From Sorangium aterium (GTDB taxonomy: Bacteria; Myxococcota_A; Polyangia; Polyangiales; Polyangiaceae), in the NCBI RefSeq assembly GCF_028368935.1, contig NZ_JAQNDK010000005.1, forward strand, positions 930,001-994,000: a stretch of DNA of 64,000 bases, in the 5' to 3' direction. Positions 52,693-64,000 of this stretch are shown here, one piece after another. Under the pieces are notes generated by a model, which was not told where the DNA came from, did no database searches, and saw only the letters and a program-made list of their open reading frames with translations. Position numbers and translations under genes: made by a program. Positions within the stretch are counted from its first letter, which is position 1. Every line of letters begins with the position of its first letter.

Positions 52693-54710
52693 CTAGGTAC
52701 AGCGGCTCCCTGCGCCCTCGGTCGAGAGCGGCAGCTCGACGCAGAAGGTCGAGCCCTGGCCGACCTCGCTCGACAGGCGGATTCGCCCGCCGTGCGCCTC
52801 GACGATGGTGCGTGTGATAAAGAGGCCGAGACCGAGCCCCCCGTAATTGCGCGACGAGACGCCGCGGCGAAATCGCTCGAAGAGCTGCGTCCGCACCTCG
52901 GCCGGGATCCCGAGCCCGTGGTCCGCCACCGAGAGCCGCGCGACCCCCTCTTCCGCGGTGATGGTGATCTCGATCGGCTCGCGTTCCCCGAACTTGATGG
53001 CGTTGGTCAGCAGGTTGGTCACGACCTGTTCCAGGCGGTACCGGTCCCACCAGCCGGTGATCGGCTGCTCCGCGCGCACGGCGAGCGTGCTGCCCGACTG
53101 CGCGAGCTGGTCGCCGAGCTGGGCGGCGATCTCGGCGACCAGCTCGCGCAGATCGACGGGCGCCCGGTCGAGCTCGAGCCTCCCCGCCTGGATCCGGGAG
53201 ACATCGAGGAGCATGTCGACGAGGTTGGAGAGGCGTTTGATCTGGCGGCCGGAGAGGGCGACCGCGGATCGCACGCGCTCGGCGTCCATGCCCAGCGAGA
53301 GCCTTTGCCCCAGCGATTGCATAGAGAGCTGCAGGGAGGTGACCGGTGTGCGGAGCTCGTGCGAGGCGATGAGGAGGAACTCGTCGCGCAGGCGGGTGGC
53401 CTCCTCCGCCGCCGCGCGCGCGCGTCGCTCGTCCAGGAGGAGCCGATCGCGCTGCTGTTCGGCGTGTACGCGCGCGGTGATGTCGCGGAAGCTCCAGACC
53501 CGCCCGGCCACGCGCCCTCCGAGGCGCTGGGGCTGCGTATACCACTCGAAGACCTGCTCGTTCCGAAGCGGGAACGTACCGAAGGCGCTCGCCTCGGGAT
53601 CGGCATAGAGGTCACGGACGCTCTGCAGGAACAGCTCGGGCTCGCGGAGCTGGCCGCCGACGAGCGCGAGGAGGACATCGGCCGATCCGCCGGCGAGGAC
53701 ATCGGTGGGAATGCGCCACATCTGCGCGAGCCTGTCGTTGTGGCGCACGACGCGCCTCGCGCCGTCGACGACCAGGATGCCGTCCGCCGTCGATTCGAGC
53801 GTAGCCTCGAGGAGTGAGTAGGAATGGCGCAGCACGTCCTCGGCGTTCTTGCGGCTCGTGATCTCGGTCGAGATACCGCAGACGCCATCTGGTTCGCCGG
53901 CGGAGCCGCGGAGCGGGAACTTGAGAGATAGGTACGTGCGCACGCCGTCGCGCTCGGGGGCCACCTCGTCGAGCTCCACGGCCCGGTTCTGCTGCAGGAC
54001 GAGCAAGTCGTTGGCGCAATACGCATCGGCCTGCTCGCGTGGGAAGAGGTCGTGGTCGGTCTTGCCGATGACCTGCTCGCGGCGCATCTGGAAGAGCTCT
54101 TCGAACCCGCTGTTGACGAGCATGTAGCGGCCCTCCATGTCCTTCGCGAAGACGACGGCGGCCGTGTTGTCGACGATGGCCTGGAGCAGATGCTGGCTCT
54201 CGCGGAGAGCGGCGTTCGAGCTGGCCAGCTCGGTCGTGCGTTCGCGCACCCGCTGTTCCAGCTCTTGATGGACACGCTGCAGCTCGGCGTTCTTTTCTTC
54301 GAGCTCCCTCTGCGCCTCGCGCAGGCTCAGGTGCGTCGTGATCCGTGCTATCACCTCTCCAATCTCGAATGGTCTGGTGATGTAATCGACGCCCCCCGCC
54401 CTGAACCCCACGAGCTTGTCGGACGCGTCGGTCAGACAGGTCATGAAGAGCACCGGGATGTCTTGAGTTCTCTCAGCCGCTTTCAGGCGCCGGCACGTCT
54501 CGAAGCCGTCGATGCCAGGCATCAACACGTCCAGCAGGATCAGGTCGGGTCTCATGAGGCTGGCCCGCATCAACGCCTCTTCACCGCCCTGAGCGACGAG
54601 CACGCGATGGCCTATGCATTCCAGGCTGTTCACCAGCACGCCGAGATTGGCGGGCACGTCATCCACGATCAGGATAACGCGGGTGCGCGGACCGGGGGCG
54701 GTGGCGCAGC

Positions 54711-54714
<4 letters not shown>
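52693..54714 (-). CDS. Response regulator-PAS-PAS-histidine kinase
   Basis: The 673-residue product has an N-terminal receiver (residues 12-130: VILIVDDVPANLGVLVNSLE; phospho-acceptor Asp62 in LILLDVLMPGIDG; Lys replaced by Arg in DYITRPFEIGE). A coiled coil (EEKNAELQRVHQELEQRVRE) and two PAS domains follow (ATAV-type LLQAIVDNTAAVVFAKDMEG; then LEATLESTADGILVVDGARR). The HisKA part is LRDEFLLIASHELRTPVTSL (His about residue 457). The HATPase part has VTNLLTNAIKFGE and NYGGLGLGLFITRTIVEAHG. It is cytoplasmic. Its ATG overlaps the stop of the 2092-residue kinase (54711-54714), so the two act in one pathway. The receiver's conserved Lys-to-Arg change may alter switching. Confidence 0.93.
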
Positions 54715-60989
<6,275 letters not shown>

Positions 60990-61307
60990 CGATAACCTTG
61001 CTCGCCTGCCGGTGAAGGTGGTGCATTCAACCAGTTATATCTCCGAGGGGGAGGTCTGGCACCGAGCTGTGCCGCCAGGGGGTTGGCGCTGCCTACGCCC
61101 CCCGGCCCGCCAACATCCTAGCGAACCAGGTTCAGGTGCGGTCGCCTCGACCGCCACGATCAGCCGGCCGAGCGGCTCTGGACCAGCCGGCGCGGAGCCA
61201 GGGGCGGTGAGCACGCGCTGGAGCGCCGGCTCGGGCAGCCCCAGGCCGAACCCGACGTCCAGACGTCCAGGATCCTGGACCATCCCGTCCCGATTAAAAT
61301 CCGGCAA
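60990..61307. other. Intergenic DNA upstream of the giant kinase
   Basis: It holds the 107-bp gene fragment (61156-61262) and a degenerate end of a repeat unit (61270-61307: ggaccatcccgtcc). The promoter of the minus-strand kinase operon should lie in 60990-61100; the AT-richer stretch gcattcaaccagttatatct (61023-61042) is the best region, without a clear box pair. Confidence 0.5.
61156..61262 (-). pseudogene. 107-bp fragment duplicated from the gene at the window end
   Basis: Bases 61156-61262 match 63842-63948 over 107 bp with about seven mismatches and no gaps (by eye). The matching part encodes DVGFGLGLPEPALQRVLTAP then GSAPAGPEPLGRLIVAVE in the same frame as the 63667 gene. The fragment has no intact gene around it. 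It lies 5' to the tandem repeats, with the passenger-protein gene between it and the full-length gene. Confidence 0.8.
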
Positions 61308-61960
61308 TTTACTAAATTGTGTTGCCATAGTCGACTGACCCAACTACATCGTTAATCGTGGGAGACCGCGCGTGCATGACGCTCCCGCGTCGCGGGGGTA
61401 TCAGCGCGACGGCGGACTCTCATGACCAGTGGACCAGTCGCTCGGAGTCCGACCGCGCTTGATCCTGCGGTGCTCGGCCAAGGGGACCGCGCAGGCTCAC
61501 GGCCTGATCTCTGCGGACTGGACCATCTCGTCCGGACCAAGATGCGCCAGATGCAACTCATTTACTAAATTGTGTTGCCATGGTCGACTGACCCATGTAG
61601 AGAGTTGATCGTGGGAGATCGCGCGTCCCTGACGCTCCAGCGTCGCAGGGGTATCAGGGCGTCGGCGGACTCTCATGACCATTGGACCAGTCGCTCTCGG
61701 TCCGACCGCGCTTGATCCTGCGGTGCCCGGCCACGGGGACCGCGGGAGGGCTCACGGCCTGATCTCTGCGGCCTGGACCATCTTGTCCGGACCAAAATGC
61801 GCCGGACCAAGTCGCGCTAACTTACTAAATTGTGTTGTCGTGGTCGACTGATTCATCTATAGATCCAATCGTGGGGGACTGCGCGCGCATGGCGCTCCCG
61901 CGTCGCGGGGGTATCAGGGCGACGGTGGGCTCTCATGACCATTGAACCATTGGCGGAGGG
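61308..61960. repeat. Three tandem imperfect repeats of about 255 bp
   Basis: Copies begin with TTTACTAAATTGTGTTG at 61308 and 61561 and CTTACTAAATTGTGTTG at 61821 (periods 253 and 260). Each continues with a GTCGACTGA box, cgtgggaga..., a gtatcag segment and ctctcatgacca. The third copy ends just before the passenger gene start at 61969. Short AT-rich starts in very GC-rich DNA are striking. No transposase, terminal inverted repeats or target duplication were found; no gene is convincing inside. Confidence 0.85.
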
Positions 61961-61968
61961 TACGATTC

Positions 61969-63510
61969 ATGGACAAGCACATTCAATATGCTCTATCGAC
62001 CCTGCTCGTGGCTACGTCGCTGGGCGTGGCGGGAACAGCGCATGCCTACGTGACCATCACGGGGGATGTGTCGCCCGGGAACCCGAGCGACCCGTGGGAT
62101 CTGGGGTCGAGCGTCCTCCGCGTGGGCGGCGCGAGCAACCCCTGGGAGCCCACCTTCAATAGCGGGGAGGTGATCGTCGCGAGCGGCGGGCAGCTGTTCA
62201 GCGCGGGCGCGTTGGTAGGAAATGATCGCAGCGGCACGGTTCAGGTCATCGGGTACGGCTCGAAGTGGACCAACAGCGGATCCATCCAGCTCTGCGTCAA
62301 GGGCTACAATTGTCATGGGCTGCTCGTCGTCCAGAACGGCGCCGAGGTGCTCACCGATGATCTTGTGGTGGGTAATCGAAGCTCCGAGAGCTATGGTGGC
62401 GACGTGCTCGTCGAAGGGTATGACGCCACCCTGACGAGCCAGGTGAATACGTACATCGGCCTCAGCGCGCGCGGTCGGGTCGATATCAAGCAAGGGGGGA
62501 GCTTCTTCTCGAACAATGTCTACATCGGCGGCGGCAGCGGCGCGTCGGGCTGCTCGATCTGCAATGGCCACGTGACCGTGACCGGCTCCGCGACGAGGTG
62601 GGTGAGCACGGGAGAATTCATCTTGGGCGTGAACAGCCAGGGCACGCTGGACATCGACCGGGCCGAGGTCTTCACGAACAATGCGAGGATCGGTCGCAGG
62701 GAGACCCTGTTGATAAGCAAGGCCAGCGTGCACGGTTGGGGTGGTACGTGGACCAACCAGGGGCTCTTTCGCGTGGGGACGGTGGAAGGAAGTGGCGAGC
62801 TCACCATCGGGGCGTACGGGACCCTCGTGACGGAAGATACCGAGATCCATTCCGAGCTTGGCCACGCCTTCATCAAGGTGAATGACGTCTACGCGTCATG
62901 GCTCAACAGCGGCGACGTCACCGTCTTTGCCAGCGGCAATCGGTCTCCGTCGCTGGTGGTCGGCAAGGACGCCTTCGTGAGCATCGACGGCCTCCTCCGG
63001 ACCGCGCCGAAGGCCGTCGGCCTCTATCCCTACCTGGGGCCCTCCGTGCGCATCGAGGACGGCGACCTCATCGCGGGCGCCATGGAGATCGAGGCGGGAG
63101 ACTTCGACTTCGCCGGCGGGCGCTTCGAAACCGGCAGCTTCGTGGGAGATCTCGCCAACGTGCAGTCCGGCGAGCTCTCGGTCGGAGAGGCTCACCCGGC
63201 GACGGACATCGTCGGCAGCTACAGCCAGGGGCCGGGGGCCACCCTGAGGATCGTCGTCGGGGGATCGAGCCCCTCGCCGCTCCTCCAGGTCGACGGGGAC
63301 CTCCTCGTCGATGGGGGGCTGGAGGTCGTGCCGGCCGACAGCTCCGTGTCGTTTCAGGTCGGGGACACCGTCGCCCTGCTGGGCTGGGGCGGTGACCTCG
63401 AGGGGACGTTCGCCGCCGTGAACATCGCCGTGCCGCTCGCCTCAGGCCTCGCCTGGGACACCTCGGCGCTCTACGCCACCGGCGAGATCACCGTCGTGCC
63501 GGCGACCTGA
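61969..63510 (+). CDS. Secreted passenger-type beta-helix protein lacking a visible anchor
   Basis: ATG 61969, with GGCGGAGGG upstream, gives 513 residues. The signal peptide (YALSTLLVATSLGVAGTAHA) is followed by autotransporter/PEP-CTERM-like repeats: VQVIGYGSKWTNSGSIQLCV, LVVQNGAEVLTDDLVVGNRS, VTVTGSATRWVSTGEFILGV and LTIGAYGTLVTEDTEIHSEL. Their pattern is GSxWxxxGxxxxGxxGxGxLxIxxGAxV, a right-handed beta-helix. The C-terminal segment (LLQVDGDLLVDGGLEVVPAD; then WDTSALYATGEITVVPAT) is typical of the region before a sorting tag, but the protein ends there. There is no beta-barrel and no PEP-CTERM tail. It is probably exported or surface-bound by another route. Confidence 0.8.
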   Translation: MDKHIQYALSTLLVATSLGVAGTAHAYVTITGDVSPGNPSDPWDLGSSVLRVGGASNPWEPTFNSGEVIVASGGQLFSAGALVGNDRSGTVQVIGYGSKWTNSGSIQLCVKGYNCHGLLVVQNGAEVLTDDLVVGNRSSESYGGDVLVEGYDATLTSQVNTYIGLSARGRVDIKQGGSFFSNNVYIGGGSGASGCSICNGHVTVTGSATRWVSTGEFILGVNSQGTLDIDRAEVFTNNARIGRRETLLISKASVHGWGGTWTNQGLFRVGTVEGSGELTIGAYGTLVTEDTEIHSELGHAFIKVNDVYASWLNSGDVTVFASGNRSPSLVVGKDAFVSIDGLLRTAPKAVGLYPYLGPSVRIEDGDLIAGAMEIEAGDFDFAGGRFETGSFVGDLANVQSGELSVGEAHPATDIVGSYSQGPGATLRIVVGGSSPSPLLQVDGDLLVDGGLEVVPADSSVSFQVGDTVALLGWGGDLEGTFAAVNIAVPLASGLAWDTSALYATGEITVVPAT

Positions 63511-63666
63511 GCACGCCACGCCGGGCCCTCACGCCCTCTCCTCGCGGCCGGACCGGCGCTACAGCGGCGTTGTCCCAGGCGACAAGCGATCGCGTCGGCT
63601 CGGCTCCGCCGCCTCCGGCAGCGTGCACCCGAGCCGCCCCGGTGCGCTCGCATCCGGCGCCTGCCC
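63511..63666. other. Short gap with no gene seen
   Basis: It separates the passenger gene from the convergent gene at the window end. A translated stretch on either strand is Arg/Ala-rich. No hairpin of note was seen. Confidence 0.4.
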
Positions 63667-64000
63667 CTACTTCGGTCCCGCCCTGCCGATCGCGATGACG
63701 TTCTGCTGCGCCGCCGGCTTGCCGCCCTCGTTCGCGGACACGAACGCGCGCGGGTGCGCCCTGAGGAGCGTCACGGTGAGCGTGATGCCCCAGCCGTCGT
63801 TCGTCTTGAGCTCCGCGTGACCGTGGCTGTCCTCGACGGCCACGATCAGCCGGCCGAGCGGCTCCAGACCGGCCGGGGCGGAGCCAGGCGCGGTGAGCAC
63901 GCGCTGGAGCGCCGACTCGGGCAGCCCCAGGCCGAAGCCGACGTCCAGGATCGACAGCTGCACGCCCTGGGGCGCCTCGCGCACCGACACGACCGGGCCA
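63667..64000 (-). CDS. C-terminal part of an unrecognised protein (5' end outside window)
   Basis: The frame is open from the window edge to the stop at 63667 (about 110 residues). SILDVGFGLGLPESALQRVL and GHAELKTNDGWGITLTVTLL loosely recall the G2 box and end of GHKL-type histidine-kinase ATPase domains (GxGLxxx...GTxxTxxLP). This is a weak resemblance, and the gene could be a degenerate sensor. A 107-bp internal piece is duplicated at 61156-61262. It converges on the passenger gene. Confidence 0.55.
   Translation of the reverse strand, partial: GPVVSVREAPQGVQLSILDVGFGLGLPESALQRVLTAPGSAPAGLEPLGRLIVAVEDSHGHAELKTNDGWGITLTVTLLRAHPRAFVSANEGGKPAAQQNVIAIGRAGPK

Noticed and set aside
61156-63948. 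Composite transposon bounded by the 107-bp direct repeats
   Set aside because: No transposase or integrase gene and no inverted ends or target-site duplication were seen; homologous duplication is simpler.

Overview
The window is very GC-rich DNA with extreme third-position GC bias. It has many lipoproteins with Gly/Ser-rich linkers, Cys-rich DUF4215-type repeats, a MopE-like Ca-binding motif, eukaryote-like Ser/Thr kinases, PP2C phosphatases and very large hybrid sensor kinases. Together these point to a Sorangium-like myxobacterium (Myxococcota, Polyangiales). This is inferred from gene content; no rRNA or tRNA gene was seen.

Layout. 1-4.8 kb: mainly minus-strand genes: folK, a small Zn-finger-like protein, gshB, an ECF sigma/anti-sigma pair and a PHB-type regulator. 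4.9-10.8 kb: an iron-complex-type ABC ATPase, a NuoH carrying an extra lipoprotein-IPT-PDZ N-terminus, and a coupled pair of zinc-ribbon proteins, the second with a degenerate trypsin fold. 10.8-12.8 kb: repeat-rich DNA (hexamer arrays in inverted orientation, a 24-bp perfect inverted repeat, helically phased decamers) around one unknown gene.

12.8-28.4 kb is the most unusual region. A tightly packed operon encodes a tail-anchored protein, a transmembrane Ser/Thr kinase, a small protein, an alternative sigma factor, a Pro/Ala-rich membrane protein, a TPR-PEGA exported protein and a Gly-rich beta-helix-type lipoprotein. It is followed by two further cassettes made from Gly-rich lipoprotein, PP2C phosphatase and TPR-PEGA genes. 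The second and third lipoproteins and the two PP2Cs are close paralogues. One lipoprotein and one PP2C carry frameshifts inside simple G- or GC-rich tracts. A membrane-tethered HigA-like HTH protein ends the region. The set reads as a kinase/phosphatase/sigma signalling island controlling surface Gly-rich lipoproteins (inference).

28.5-34.2 kb: small unknown proteins, then a FadN/FadA-type beta-oxidation operon and a BolA-family protein. 34.2-43.7 kb: a DUF4215 lipoprotein, an OmpA/TSP3-repeat outer-membrane protein, a small lipoprotein, an acyl-CoA mutase catalytic subunit without a B12 domain, an oligopeptide-type binding protein with a recognisable promoter and terminator, a structured intergenic element, and a haem-motif lipoprotein below a good Fur box. 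43.9-51.6 kb: an AAA ATPase, a tandem FKBP lipoprotein, pyruvate phosphate dikinase, a MopE-like lipoprotein and a PspA homologue. 51.9-61 kb: a GGGGAG-repeat lipoprotein and two overlapping minus-strand genes encoding a 673-residue hybrid kinase and a 2092-residue kinase-AAA-GAF-PAS-HisKA-REC protein whose Ser/Thr kinase domain has lost the DFG aspartate. 61-64 kb: three tandem copies of a roughly 255-bp AT-punctuated repeat, a passenger-type secreted protein, and a gene running off the window end, a piece of which is duplicated on the other side of the passenger gene.
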